NCBI GenBank assembly: GCA_039969355.1
Contig: JBDVOA010000005.1
Coordinates: 1 to 64,000 of the forward strand
Origin: JL08 sp039969355
GTDB lineage: Bacteria > Pseudomonadota > Alphaproteobacteria > Rhodobacterales > Rhodobacteraceae
Length of the DNA stretch: 64,000 nucleotides
Reading direction: 5' to 3'
Part shown: positions 8,175 through 16,562 of the stretch, piece after piece
Layout of the letters: every line of letters begins with the position of its first letter
How positions within the stretch are numbered: position 1 is the first letter of the stretch
Notes under the pieces: model-generated
Database searches by the model: none
What the model saw: only the letters and a program-made list of their open reading frames with translations
Told to the model about the DNA's origin: nothing
Made by a program: the position numbers and the translations under genes

Positions 8175-9854
8175 ATGGCTCAATCAACATCTATGGAGGA
8201 ATTCGAAGCCCTCCTGAACGAAAGCTTCGAAATGGACACACCCGAAGAAGGGTCTGTCGTAAAAGGCAAAGTCATCGCAATTGAAGCGGGCCAAGCCATC
8301 ATCGACGTCGGCTACAAAATGGAAGGCCGTGTCGAGCTTAAAGAATTCGCAAATCCCGGAGAAGCTCCTGAAATCGCTGTTGGCGACGAAGTAGAAGTGT
8401 TTCTGCGTCAAGTCGAAAACTCGCGTGGCGAAGCTGTCATTTCACGCGAAATGGCCCGCCGTGAAGAAGCATGGGATCGTCTGGAAAAAGCATACGATAA
8501 AGAAGAGCGCGTCGAAGGTGCAATCTTTGGTCGCGTCAAAGGTGGTTTCACCGTGGATTTGGGCGGCGCAGTTGCATTCCTTCCCGGTAGTCAAGTTGAC
8601 GTGCGCCCCGTGCGCGACGCAGGCCCGCTTATGGGTTTGAAACAGCCATTCCAGATTCTGAAAATGGACCGCCGCCGGGGCAACATCGTTGTATCGCGCC
8701 GCGCAATCCTTGAAGAATCCCGCGCCGAACAGCGCGCTGAGGTTGTTGGCAACCTGTCCGAAGGTCAGGAAGTCGATGGCGTGGTCAAGAACATCACCGA
8801 ATACGGTGCGTTTGTTGACCTCGGCGGTGTTGACGGCCTGTTGCACGTCACCGATATGGCATGGCGTCGCGTCAACCATCCGTCAGAAATTCTGGCGATT
8901 GGCGAGACCATCAAAGTTCAGGTCATCAAGATCAACAAAGAGACGCACCGCATCTCTTTGGGTATGAAACAGCTGCAAGACGATCCATGGGATCTGGTTG
9001 CTGGCAAATATCCACTGGAATCTGTGCACATGGGCCGCGTGACCAACATCACGGACTATGGCGCCTTTGTTGAACTGGAACCTGGTGTAGAGGGTCTGGT
9101 CCACGTCTCAGAAATGTCCTGGACCAAGAAGAACGTTCATCCCGGCAAGATCGTGTCTACTTCTCAAGAAGTCGAAGTCATGGTTCTCGAGATTGACGGC
9201 GCAAAACGTCGTGTATCTCTTGGCCTGAAACAAACGATGCGCAACCCATGGGAAGTGTTTGCTGAAACCCACCCTGAGGGCAAAGAAGTTGAAGGCGAAG
9301 TTAAGAACATCACCGAGTTTGGTTTGTTTGTTGGCCTCGAAGGCGACATCGATGGCATGGTACACCTGAGCGACCTGAGCTGGGACGAACGTGGCGAAGA
9401 TGCGATCCAGTCCTATCACAAGGGCGACATCGTGCAGGCTGTTGTTTCGGAAGTTGATGTTGAAAAGGAGCGCATCTCGCTTTCGATCAAGGGCCTGGGT
9501 GGAGACAAGTTCGCGGAAGCAGTTGGCGGCGTAAAACGCGGTTCTATTGTGACTGTAACCGTCACGTCGATCGAAGATGGCGGAATCGAAGTGGAATACG
9601 AAGGCATGAAATCCTTCATTCGCCGCTCCGACCTCTCACGTGATCGTGCCGAACAACGCCCTGAACGCTTTAGCGTTGGTGATAAGGTGGATGTCCGCAT
9701 CACAAATGTGGACGCCAAGACACGTCGTTTGGGCGTATCGATCAAAGCACGTGAGATTGCCGAAGAAAAAGAAGCTGTACAACAATACGGCAGTTCGGAT
9801 TCCGGCGCATCATTGGGCGATATTCTGGGTGCTGCGCTCAAGGGCGACGAATAA
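8175..9854 (+). CDS. rpsA: 30S ribosomal protein S1
   Basis: The 559-residue protein contains six S1 RNA-binding repeats, starting near residues 22, 105, 190, 280, 365 and 450. The central ones have the classic G-x-V-x-N-I-T-E/D-Y-G-A-F-V pattern with DGLLH or EGLVH ends. S1 binds mRNA leaders and helps load them on the 30S subunit. Six repeats and about 560 residues are the normal proteobacterial form. It has its own terminator at 9879-9915 and is followed by ihfB, as in many proteobacteria. Codon use is strongly biased, as expected for a highly expressed gene. Confidence 0.97.
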   Translation: MAQSTSMEEFEALLNESFEMDTPEEGSVVKGKVIAIEAGQAIIDVGYKMEGRVELKEFANPGEAPEIAVGDEVEVFLRQVENSRGEAVISREMARREEAWDRLEKAYDKEERVEGAIFGRVKGGFTVDLGGAVAFLPGSQVDVRPVRDAGPLMGLKQPFQILKMDRRRGNIVVSRRAILEESRAEQRAEVVGNLSEGQEVDGVVKNITEYGAFVDLGGVDGLLHVTDMAWRRVNHPSEILAIGETIKVQVIKINKETHRISLGMKQLQDDPWDLVAGKYPLESVHMGRVTNITDYGAFVELEPGVEGLVHVSEMSWTKKNVHPGKIVSTSQEVEVMVLEIDGAKRRVSLGLKQTMRNPWEVFAETHPEGKEVEGEVKNITEFGLFVGLEGDIDGMVHLSDLSWDERGEDAIQSYHKGDIVQAVVSEVDVEKERISLSIKGLGGDKFAEAVGGVKRGSIVTVTVTSIEDGGIEVEYEGMKSFIRRSDLSRDRAEQRPERFSVGDKVDVRITNVDAKTRRLGVSIKAREIAEEKEAVQQYGSSDSGASLGDILGAALKGDE

Positions 9855-9878
9855 CCAATCGGTCTAGGAAAACGATCG

Positions 9879-9915
9879 AACGGCCTCGCATATCATGTGC
9901 GGGGCCGTTTTCTTT
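9879..9915 (+). terminator. Rho-independent terminator after rpsA
   Basis: Arms AACGGCC (9879-9885) and GGCCGTT (9903-9909) with a partly paired inner segment run into TTTTCTTT. It lies 24 bases after the rpsA stop, so ihfB needs its own promoter in the 290-base gap that follows. That gap contains a GATTTC/GAAATC hairpin near 10007-10025. Confidence 0.9.
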
Positions 9916-10143
9916 GCGAATCGCTGACGGGCGGAATAGCAATTGCTGCATCGCAGCAGCGAACAATTTGCCATAGGGATTGCTGTTTGTTGCCGTGTCT
10001 GGATGATTTCCGGCAAGAAATCACCCGTATAAGACATTATTTTTGCTAGGTTATCGCCCTTCCTGTTTCCGCAGCGAAAGATTATTCCTATAGTTCGTGA
10101 TAGATTGTAACGAAGAATAAAATTGATCTCAGGGGGCTCACCG

Positions 10144-10425
10144 ATGATCCGGTCGGAATTGATTCAGAAAATAGCAGATGACAATCCACACCTGTACCAG
10201 CGAGATGTTGAGCGAATAGTGAATACGATTTTCGATGAGATCACGGATGCGATGGCGCGTGGTGATCGGGTCGAACTTCGTGGCTTTGGTGCATTTTCGG
10301 TCAAGAAACGAGACTCTCGCGTCGGACGCAACCCGCGGACAGGCGAAACGGTTCAGGTGCAGGAAAAGCACGTACCTTTTTTCAAGACCGGTAAGTTGCT
10401 GCGCGACCGCCTCAACGGAAAGTAA
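10144..10425 (+). CDS. ihfB: Integration host factor subunit beta
   Basis: The 93-residue DNA-bending protein shows the IHF/HU signatures RGFGAFS and GRNPRTGE, with the Pro that intercalates into DNA in the NPRTG arm. The beta subunit is indicated by MIRSELI at the start and by its place after rpsA, the usual ihfB position. It pairs with IhfA to bend DNA in recombination, replication and transcription. The start is the ATG at 10144, with AGGGGG seven bases upstream; a TTG at 10123 precedes that ribosome site and was rejected. Confidence 0.95.
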   Translation: MIRSELIQKIADDNPHLYQRDVERIVNTIFDEITDAMARGDRVELRGFGAFSVKKRDSRVGRNPRTGETVQVQEKHVPFFKTGKLLRDRLNGK

Positions 10426-10432
10426 ATCTGCC

Positions 10433-10774
10433 ATGCGCTATATCCGCTACGCGTTCTTGGCAATTTTGGGCATTGTGCTCATTTGTTTGGCTTTGGCCAA
10501 TATGTCCCCGGTTACGCTCACTTCTTTACCCGATGGCTTGCCAGACCCACTGGGCCTCAGGGGTAGCGTTGAACTCCCGCTGTTTGTCGTCATCCTTGGC
10601 AGTATCGTAGCCGGACTGATGATTGGTTTTTTCTGGGAGTGGATGCGAGAGTACAAACACAGAGCCGTTGCATCACGTAAAACCCGGGAAGTCCAAAAGC
10701 TCGAACGGGAAATGACAAAGCTGAAAGGCCAGAAACACGAGAGCAAAGACGAGGTTCTTGCTCTATTGGAATAA
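10433..10774 (+). CDS. LapA-domain (DUF1049) inner-membrane protein
   Basis: The 113-residue protein has two membrane helices (about 5-25 and 45-68) separated by a short periplasmic loop, then a charged cytoplasmic coiled-coil segment with repeated Lys/Glu. This is the layout of LapA/YciS proteins, which in E. coli take part in lipopolysaccharide assembly control with LapB; no lapB is nearby. It follows ihfB by seven bases and is likely co-transcribed. A long frame start inside ihfB exists but the ATG at 10433 gives the known topology. Confidence 0.85.
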   Translation: MRYIRYAFLAILGIVLICLALANMSPVTLTSLPDGLPDPLGLRGSVELPLFVVILGSIVAGLMIGFFWEWMREYKHRAVASRKTREVQKLEREMTKLKGQKHESKDEVLALLE

Positions 10775-10780
10775 GCTGAC

Positions 10781-10796
10781 TGGTCATTGCTGACCA
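10781..10796. repeat. Inverted repeat before trpF
   Basis: Perfect arms TGGTCA (10781-10786) and TGACCA (10791-10796) flank a TTGC loop between the lapA-like stop and the trpF start, about 19 bases upstream of the ATG. It may be a small mRNA hairpin or a dimeric protein site. There is no T tract, so it is not a terminator. Confidence 0.5.
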
Positions 10797-10814
10797 AACG
10801 CTTAGACAGTGGCT

Positions 10815-11456
10815 ATGGATATTCGTGTCAAACTTTGCGGCTTAAAAACAAAAGCCGATATTGATGTCGCGGTAACGGCGGGTGCGACTTATGTGGGCTT
10901 TGTGTTCCATCCTAAATCACCACGCCATCTGAGTACGGCTCAGGCCGCCGCTATGGCAACCGCCGCTCCGGCGGGGCTGTGCAAGGTCGCCCTGATCGTC
11001 AACGCCGACGATTCATTGCTGGATTTTCTGACGACCGAAGTTCCTCTGGACATGTTGCAACTGCATGGCTCTGAAGCTCCTGAGCGTGTGCGCGCAATCA
11101 AAGACCGTTACGGACTACCCGTTATGAAAGCCGTTGGCGTCGCCGATTCAAATGACCTTGCGGATTTGGATTCATATTGTCGGGTCGCGGATCAGGTGCT
11201 TGTGGATGCAAAGCCGCCAAGAGGTGCGCCGTTGCCCGGCGGCAATGGGCTGGCGTTTGATTGGGAGCTCATTGCTGGGAGACGCTGGCCCGTACCCTGG
11301 ATGCTTGCCGGAGGGCTGACGCCAGATAATGTGGCGGAAGCGGTGAAAATGACCGGTGCGCGGCAGGTCGATGTGAGCTCAGGCATAGAAAGCGCGCCGG
11401 GACAAAAAGATCATGATCTGATGCGGGCTTTTGTCGCCGCAGCACAAGCAGCATGA
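10815..11456 (+). CDS. trpF: Phosphoribosylanthranilate isomerase
   Basis: The 213-residue TIM-barrel enzyme converts N-(5'-phosphoribosyl)anthranilate to 1-(2-carboxyphenylamino)-1-deoxyribulose 5-phosphate in tryptophan synthesis. Conserved features are KLCGLK at the start with the general-base Cys, GFVFHPKSPR near 30, the Asp-containing segment DQVLVDAKPP and the C-terminal phosphate loop LAGGLTPDNV followed by VDVSSGIE. The ATG at 10815 was preferred to a GTG two codons earlier; neither has a good ribosome site. It overlaps the next gene by four bases (ATGA) and leads a trpF-GNAT-trpB group. Confidence 0.95.
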   Translation: MDIRVKLCGLKTKADIDVAVTAGATYVGFVFHPKSPRHLSTAQAAAMATAAPAGLCKVALIVNADDSLLDFLTTEVPLDMLQLHGSEAPERVRAIKDRYGLPVMKAVGVADSNDLADLDSYCRVADQVLVDAKPPRGAPLPGGNGLAFDWELIAGRRWPVPWMLAGGLTPDNVAEAVKMTGARQVDVSSGIESAPGQKDHDLMRAFVAAAQAA

Positions 11457-11902
11457 GGGTCGAATTTCGCGAAGCGAAGTTGGAAGATGTGCCTGCGGTC
11501 GTCGCGCTTTTGCGCGATGATAGCTTGGGGAGCCATAGGGAAGGCGCCGACCTGTCAGATTACAGAAATGCATTTTGTCGCATGAATGAAGAAGGCAACA
11601 ACACATTGATCGTCGGAGAATGCGCGGGAAAGATCATTGCGACCTTTCAATTAACATTTATCAGCGGACTATCCCTCAGAGCAGCGCGGCGTGCCCAGAT
11701 TGAAAGCGTTCGTGTGTCAGGTGATGTACGTGGTCAGGGGATCGGCGAGGCCATGATCGCGAACGCTGAGATGAGGGCGAGGGCGGCCGGGTGCCGTCTC
11801 ATGCAACTGACGATGAATGGCTCGCGAACAGATAGTGCCCGTTTCTATCAGCGCCTTGGCTTTACGCCTTCGCACATCGGGTATAAACGCGATCTAACCT
11901 GA
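11453..11902 (+). CDS. GNAT-family N-acetyltransferase inside the trp group
   Basis: The 149-residue protein has the full GNAT fold: an acetyl-CoA loop VRGQGIGEAMI near 95, a preceding beta strand IESVRV and a C-terminal ARFYQRLGF. The start overlaps the trpF stop by four bases (ATGA), and trpB begins 14 bases after its stop, so the three are surely co-transcribed. Its substrate is unknown; its position suggests expression with tryptophan synthesis, but a metabolic link is inference only. It looks intact. Confidence 0.85.
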   Translation: MRVEFREAKLEDVPAVVALLRDDSLGSHREGADLSDYRNAFCRMNEEGNNTLIVGECAGKIIATFQLTFISGLSLRAARRAQIESVRVSGDVRGQGIGEAMIANAEMRARAAGCRLMQLTMNGSRTDSARFYQRLGFTPSHIGYKRDLT

Positions 11903-11916
11903 ACGCGGAGGCCACG

Positions 11917-13149
11917 ATGGCAAATGATCTGTTCAATTCCTTTATGACGGGCCCGGACGAAAATGGCCGATTTGGTGATTTTGGTGGGCGGTTTGTCTCA
12001 GAGACACTGATGCCGTTGATCCTCAGCCTTGAGCAAGAATACGAAAAGGCCAAGACAGACGATAGTTTCTGGGCGGAAATGGATGATTTGTGGACCCATT
12101 ATGTAGGGCGCCCCAGCCCGCTCTACTATGCCGAGCGACTGACGGAGCATTTGGGCGGCGCGAAAATTTACATGAAACGGGATGAACTGAACCATACTGG
12201 CGCGCACAAGATCAACAACGTGCTGGGTCAGATCATTTTGGCCCGTCGTATGGGCAAGACGCGCATCATCGCGGAAACCGGCGCCGGCCAGCACGGTGTC
12301 GCAACCGCAACCGTTTGCGCAAAGTTTGGCCTCAAGTGCATTGTCTACATGGGCGCTCACGATGTTGAACGTCAGGCTCCAAACGTATTCAGAATGCGCC
12401 TTCTCGGCGCAGAAGTCGTGTCGGTGACCTCTGGGCGGGGTACGCTCAAAGACGCGATGAACGATGCGCTGCGGGATTGGGTCACAAATGTGCGCGATAC
12501 TTTCTATTGCATCGGAACGGTGGCAGGCCCGCATCCATATCCGGCCATGGTGCGGGATTTTCAGTCAATCATCGGCAAAGAAGTCCGCGACCAGATGACT
12601 GCGGCAGAGGGGCGTTTCCCTGACACATTGATCGCCGCAATCGGCGGCGGATCAAATGCAATGGGTCTGTTTTATCCGTTTCTGGACGACAAAGAAGTGA
12701 ATATCATCGGAGTCGAGGCAGGTGGCAAAGGTGTGAATGCAAAGATGGAGCACTGCGCCTCCCTTACCGGCGGGCGACCCGGAGTTCTGCACGGCAACAG
12801 GACCTATTTATTGCAGGATGACGACGGGCAGATATTGGAAGGGTTTTCGATTTCCGCAGGTCTGGATTATCCCGGTATCGGCCCAGAGCATTCCTGGCTA
12901 CATGATATCGGTCGCGCGCAATATGTATCGATCACCGATGTCGAGGCACTGGAAGCTTTCCAGTTGAGCTGTTCGCTTGAAGGCATCATTCCTGCTTTGG
13001 AACCAAGTCACGCGCTGGCCCACGTTATGAAGATTGCGCCTGAATTGCCAAAGGACCACCTGATCTGCATGAATATGTGTGGCCGTGGCGACAAGGATAT
13101 CTTCACCGTCGCCAAGGCGCTGAAGGTAGAGGTAAATGCCGGGCAGTAA
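11917..13149 (+). CDS. trpB: Tryptophan synthase beta chain
   Basis: The 410-residue PLP enzyme condenses indole with serine to make tryptophan. The PLP lysine is Lys98 in HTGAHKIN, the glycine-rich phosphate loop is GGGSNAMG near 245, and the ETGAGQHG catalytic segment with Glu near 120 is present. Length and motifs are normal for TrpB1. It ends the trpF-GNAT-trpB group; the partner gene trpA lies 8 kb away on the other strand at 21195-21986, so the alpha and beta chains are not co-transcribed here. Confidence 0.97.
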   Translation: MANDLFNSFMTGPDENGRFGDFGGRFVSETLMPLILSLEQEYEKAKTDDSFWAEMDDLWTHYVGRPSPLYYAERLTEHLGGAKIYMKRDELNHTGAHKINNVLGQIILARRMGKTRIIAETGAGQHGVATATVCAKFGLKCIVYMGAHDVERQAPNVFRMRLLGAEVVSVTSGRGTLKDAMNDALRDWVTNVRDTFYCIGTVAGPHPYPAMVRDFQSIIGKEVRDQMTAAEGRFPDTLIAAIGGGSNAMGLFYPFLDDKEVNIIGVEAGGKGVNAKMEHCASLTGGRPGVLHGNRTYLLQDDDGQILEGFSISAGLDYPGIGPEHSWLHDIGRAQYVSITDVEALEAFQLSCSLEGIIPALEPSHALAHVMKIAPELPKDHLICMNMCGRGDKDIFTVAKALKVEVNAGQ

Positions 13150-13285
13150 GTTTGCACCCGTGCCTGGCGTTTATTTGGCGCTATGCGGCAGTCATGGGCG
13201 TTTGCGGAGCTGTTTCTGACAAGTAAGCACGCACCGGCCTCCGGGCAAGTCTCTCTATTGTCTTATCAGTCGGGTTGGCACTGTC

Positions 13286-13313
13286 CCATATATCGAAATA
13301 TTTCGATATATGG
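13286..13313. promoter_or_regulatory. 28-bp perfect palindrome covering the ArsR start codon
   Basis: Bases 13286-13313 form a perfect palindrome with core ATATCGAAATATTTCGATAT. The ATG of the ArsR-family gene (13310-13312) lies inside its right arm. A near copy stands before the ene-reductase at 13670-13687. This is the expected layout of an autorepressor operator. Binding here would block both transcription and any mRNA start region, and the mRNA may be leaderless or very short-leadered. Confidence 0.8.
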
Positions 13314-13618
13314 ACTTAGAGAAATCAATTTCTGCTTTGAACAATCCCGTTCGGCGCAAGATTCTGTTTTGGCTCAAGGATCGCTCAAATTTTCCGCCAG
13401 CTTTGCCAGAGCACGAAGATTTTGACGGCGTTTGCGTCGCCTACATCCAGGAAAAGGCAAAGCTCTCTCAGTCAACTGTCTCAAATTACATGGGTCTGCT
13501 GAAGCAAGCGGGTCTCGTTTTGGCTGAACGACATGGCCAGTGGACGTTCTACTGCCGCGACGAGGCAAACATCCAAGCGTTTCTTGATGCCGTCCAAGAG
13601 GAACTGTTGAAACCTTAG
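13310..13618 (+). CDS. ArsR-family winged-helix transcriptional regulator
   Basis: The 102-residue protein has the ArsR/SmtB winged-helix fold: NPVRRKIL near 12-19, the recognition helix LSQSTVSNYMGLLKQAGLV at 52-70, and a beta wing ending RHGQWTFY. It has only two cysteines, Cys42 and Cys82, and lacks the ELCVC metal box, so it probably senses a redox or small-molecule signal rather than a metal. The start ATG lies inside a 28-bp palindrome and has no Shine-Dalgarno. The ene-reductase 80 bases downstream has a matching operator, which makes it the probable target. Confidence 0.85.
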   Translation: MDLEKSISALNNPVRRKILFWLKDRSNFPPALPEHEDFDGVCVAYIQEKAKLSQSTVSNYMGLLKQAGLVLAERHGQWTFYCRDEANIQAFLDAVQEELLKP

Positions 13619-13669
13619 CAACGAGTGAGCGAGAGTTTTGAAAACAGAATTTTACCTAATGAAACCGAA

Positions 13670-13687
13670 ATATCGAAATATTACGAT
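13670..13687. promoter_or_regulatory. Second ArsR operator, before the ene-reductase
   Basis: The 18 bases here match 17 of 18 bases of the core of the palindrome at 13286-13313, with a single T-to-A change at 13683. The site ends one base before GGAG (13688-13691), which serves the ATG at 13699. This suggests the regulator represses both itself and the oxidoreductase. Confidence 0.7.
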
Positions 13688-13698
13688 GGAGATGATTC

Positions 13699-14904
13699 AT
13701 GTCCCGGAATGAACAGAGTGCGATCGATTTGTTGAGACAGCCCCTAGTTCTTCCATGCGGCGCTCAACTGAAGAACCGCCTGATCAAATCCGCCATGTCA
13801 GATTCCCTCGGTGATGGCGAAGGAAATCCCACAAGGGAGCAGATGCGCCTCTACGAACGTTGGGCAGAGGGAGGAGCGGCCTTATCGCTGATCGGTGAAG
13901 TCCAATCAGTCCCACATTACCCTGAGAAACCGGGCAACCTAGTACTAGGGCCTGACGCGGATCTGGCCGCCTTGCAGGCCCTCGCGACACAGGGGTCAAT
14001 AAACGGTGCCCATATCTGGCCGCAGCTTGGTCACGCAGGCGCTCTGGCGCACGGGCCGATCAGCAAACCAAAAGGTCCGTCCCCATTGGATGTTGAAGGC
14101 CTCAAATGCGAAGGCATGACGTTGAAGGAAATCAATGAGCTGCCCAGTAATTATGCACAGGCTGCCGTTTTGGCGAAGTCGGCTGGCTTTGGTGGTGTCC
14201 AGATTCATGCAGGTCACGGATTCTTGTTCAGTCAGTTTCTGTCGCCTTTATTCAACCGGCGCACCGATTCATATGGAGGCCACATAGAGAGGCGTTTTAA
14301 GGTTATCGGAGACGTAATCGGCGCTGTACGGCGCGCGGTTGGGCCGTCGTTCCCAATCGGTATCAAGATCAACTCTACCGACAAACTAGGAGGCGGCCTG
14401 ACAAACGAAGATGCGATTGAGGTCGTCAGATTGCTCGATCAGACCTCCATCGACATCATAGATGTTAGCGGAGGTACTTATTTCCCCGGCGCAGCTTCCA
14501 GTTCCGACGGCACATGCACATCAGGACCGTACTTCGTTGAATTTGCCAAGCACGCCAAAGAAATTACCTCAATCCCGATCGCCCTTACGGGTGGATTTCG
14601 GACAAGAGACGAGGCCTTGAAGGTGTTGGTTGAAGGCACTGCGGATGCAATTAGTATCGCGCGTGCGATGGCGTTGGATCCAGCGCTTGCAAATAAGTGG
14701 ACTAGTAAGAATGGCGGTAATCCTGTGTTTCCAGTATTCGACGCGCCACCTCGAGGAGGTGTGACTGCTTGGTATTCACTGTTACTGACCGCCCTTGGCG
14801 AGGACAATGAGCATGAGTTCCAATTGAACGCTGCCGAAGCCTTGAAGATCTACGATCAGCGGGATGCAGAACGCTGCGACAAGTGGGGCATTCGATTTTC
14901 TTGA
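13699..14904 (+). CDS. Old yellow enzyme family NADH:flavin oxidoreductase
   Basis: The 401-residue FMN TIM-barrel protein carries IHAGHGFLFSQFLSP near 172, where the two His bind the substrate oxygen, followed by NRRTDSYGG and ERRF, which is the OYE signature. The C-terminal FMN phosphate loop is ALTGGFRTRDEAL, with SIARAMALDP after it. Such enzymes reduce activated C=C bonds, often of toxic electrophiles. It is shorter than the two-domain 2,4-dienoyl-CoA reductases, so it is the single-domain class. An ArsR regulator with a shared operator lies directly upstream. The substrate is unknown. Confidence 0.9.
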   Translation: MSRNEQSAIDLLRQPLVLPCGAQLKNRLIKSAMSDSLGDGEGNPTREQMRLYERWAEGGAALSLIGEVQSVPHYPEKPGNLVLGPDADLAALQALATQGSINGAHIWPQLGHAGALAHGPISKPKGPSPLDVEGLKCEGMTLKEINELPSNYAQAAVLAKSAGFGGVQIHAGHGFLFSQFLSPLFNRRTDSYGGHIERRFKVIGDVIGAVRRAVGPSFPIGIKINSTDKLGGGLTNEDAIEVVRLLDQTSIDIIDVSGGTYFPGAASSSDGTCTSGPYFVEFAKHAKEITSIPIALTGGFRTRDEALKVLVEGTADAISIARAMALDPALANKWTSKNGGNPVFPVFDAPPRGGVTAWYSLLLTALGEDNEHEFQLNAAEALKIYDQRDAERCDKWGIRFS

Positions 14905-14940
14905 GGCTTTGCCGTGCGGCAAACCCATGCGCTATAGGTT

Positions 14941-15318
14941 TTATTGCTTTTGGTGTGCATGCTGCCTGAGAATTTCCAACGATACGATGCTCAAAGCCCT
15001 TCTGTGGGTCGCGGCGAGATTCACTTTTGGGGCGCAACCTTCATCGTGTGCCTGCAGAAATCGCGATGCGCACAGGCACCAGCTATCACCATCCTCGAGG
15101 CCGGTGAAACCAAACTCTGGTCGAGGTGTGCTGAGGTCATTGCCAACGTATTTCGAAAAGGCGAGGAACTCTGCCGTCATGACGGCGCAGACCGTATGTG
15201 AACCTTGGTCTTGTGCACATGTGTTGCAGTGCCCATCCCTGAAGAATCCGGTCATTGGCTCAGAACTGCAAAGCAGTAGTGGGCCACCCAATACGTTGAT
15301 ACTGTCGTCTGGCTGCAT
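14941..15318 (-). CDS. DUF2237 family protein
   Basis: The 125-residue protein matches the DUF2237 pattern: NVLGGPLLLCS at the start, TGFFRDGHC, the central CAVMTAEFLAFSKYVGNDLSTPRPEFGFTG region and the terminal DSWCLCASRF. Its seven or so conserved cysteines suggest metal or disulfide roles, but the function of the family is unknown. The start ATG has GAGGA about nine bases upstream and lies 12 bases after the serine hydrolase stop, so the two form a leftward pair. Confidence 0.85.
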   Translation of the reverse strand: MQPDDSINVLGGPLLLCSSEPMTGFFRDGHCNTCAQDQGSHTVCAVMTAEFLAFSKYVGNDLSTPRPEFGFTGLEDGDSWCLCASRFLQAHDEGCAPKVNLAATHRRALSIVSLEILRQHAHQKQ

Positions 15319-15330
15319 TTTCGGCGTCCT

Positions 15331-16494
15331 CTAAAGACTGTCGGCAATGGTGCGAAAAACGGCTATGTTCTGGTCGGTTATGCCGGGATCGCGAAACCGA
15401 CGATCTGCTGCGTTGGTGGCAATTACCACACCTTTTTCTTGGTCAATATAGAGATATTGCCCATAGATTCCACGCCCCATGAATTCGCCGACAGATGCAT
15501 CTTTTGGTACCCACCATTGATATCCATACCCCAGTTTTCCCGGCGCCGTCGGTGCCGTGGGCGCAGTTGAAATCCTGATCCAGTTAACTGGTACGATTTG
15601 CTGCCCGCCGTATTCACCGTTCTGAAGGATCATTTGGCCAAAACGGGCGTAGTCGCGGGTGATCATATTCAGCCCACCCAGAACAAAGGCCACCCCCGCG
15701 CCATCCGACAGATAATAAGGTGCCTGTTCAAATCCCAGTGGCGCGATGATTTTCTCCGAAAGCAAGTCGGGGATTGAGCGCCCAGTTGCGCGGCGCACCA
15801 CCATACCCAATACATGTGTGTCTATCGAAACATATTGCCATTGCTGGCCCGGCGCGATGAAGGTTTCATTTAGATCGGTCGCAAAGTCATCCATGCGGCC
15901 CCCAAGAGCCAGAACGCGGCCCATGCGGTTGATGTCCGAATTATAATCCAGATAATCTTCGTCAAAAGCCACCCCGCTCGTCATGTTAAGAACATTGAGA
16001 ATGGTTGTGCTGTCATAAGCACCGCCGATCAGAGCGGGAACATACTTCGTGACAGGATCGTCAAGCGAGTTGATCACTCCCTCGTCAACCAACACACCAA
16101 ACAGCGCAGACAAGAAGCTCTTCGCGACAGACCACGAAATCCGTCGGTCTTTCTCGGTCGTGCCAAGATAATACTCCTCGAACACGATCTCCCCTCCTTT
16201 GAGCACGACAAGCGCAGTCACGTCGCGATCTTTGATCCATTGATCAACCCGGGGCGGAAGCGAAGTGTCTGGCCCATAAGGGAGTTCGGATGTGGCGAGA
16301 TTCCCTCGGGGAATGTCAACAAACAGGAAAGCATCGTTCATGTGGCTGAAGTTGCGCACGATTTTGCTTTCGGAGAACAGTGAATTCACGGCCATCAATC
16401 GCATGATCTCTTCGCGTTTAAAGATGCCAATTGCAACGACGGCCAGGACGAGCGCCAACAAACCGCGAATAAGCCATCGTCTAAGCACACGCAT
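15331..16494 (-). CDS. Membrane-anchored serine hydrolase (class C beta-lactamase fold)
   Basis: The 387-residue protein starts with one membrane helix (about 8-24) and then a beta-lactamase/penicillin-binding-like domain. The catalytic SVAKS gives the SxxK nucleophile motif near 133, a Tyr-containing motif lies near 218 (QYVSIDTHV) and a C-terminal GYGYQWW segment replaces the KTG box. Proteins of this type are esterases or peptidases as often as lactamases, so drug resistance should not be assumed. AAGGGAAA before the ATG supports the start. DUF2237 follows by 12 bases. Confidence 0.85.
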   Translation of the reverse strand: MRVLRRWLIRGLLALVLAVVAIGIFKREEIMRLMAVNSLFSESKIVRNFSHMNDAFLFVDIPRGNLATSELPYGPDTSLPPRVDQWIKDRDVTALVVLKGGEIVFEEYYLGTTEKDRRISWSVAKSFLSALFGVLVDEGVINSLDDPVTKYVPALIGGAYDSTTILNVLNMTSGVAFDEDYLDYNSDINRMGRVLALGGRMDDFATDLNETFIAPGQQWQYVSIDTHVLGMVVRRATGRSIPDLLSEKIIAPLGFEQAPYYLSDGAGVAFVLGGLNMITRDYARFGQMILQNGEYGGQQIVPVNWIRISTAPTAPTAPGKLGYGYQWWVPKDASVGEFMGRGIYGQYLYIDQEKGVVIATNAADRRFRDPGITDQNIAVFRTIADSL

Positions 16495-16562
16495 GCAAAT
16501 TTCCCTTCCTAGACTAACAGATCATGGCGTTCTGTTGGGCGCAATCCCTTGATTGCGATGAA

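Noticed and set aside
14908..14923. TTTGCC/GGCAAA hairpin between the ene-reductase and DUF2237 genes as a terminator
   Set aside because: The stem is only six pairs and neither strand has a T tract after it.
15331..16494. Beta-lactamase resistance gene
   Set aside because: The KTG box is absent and the protein has a membrane anchor; it fits the broad serine hydrolase group, and resistance is not supported.
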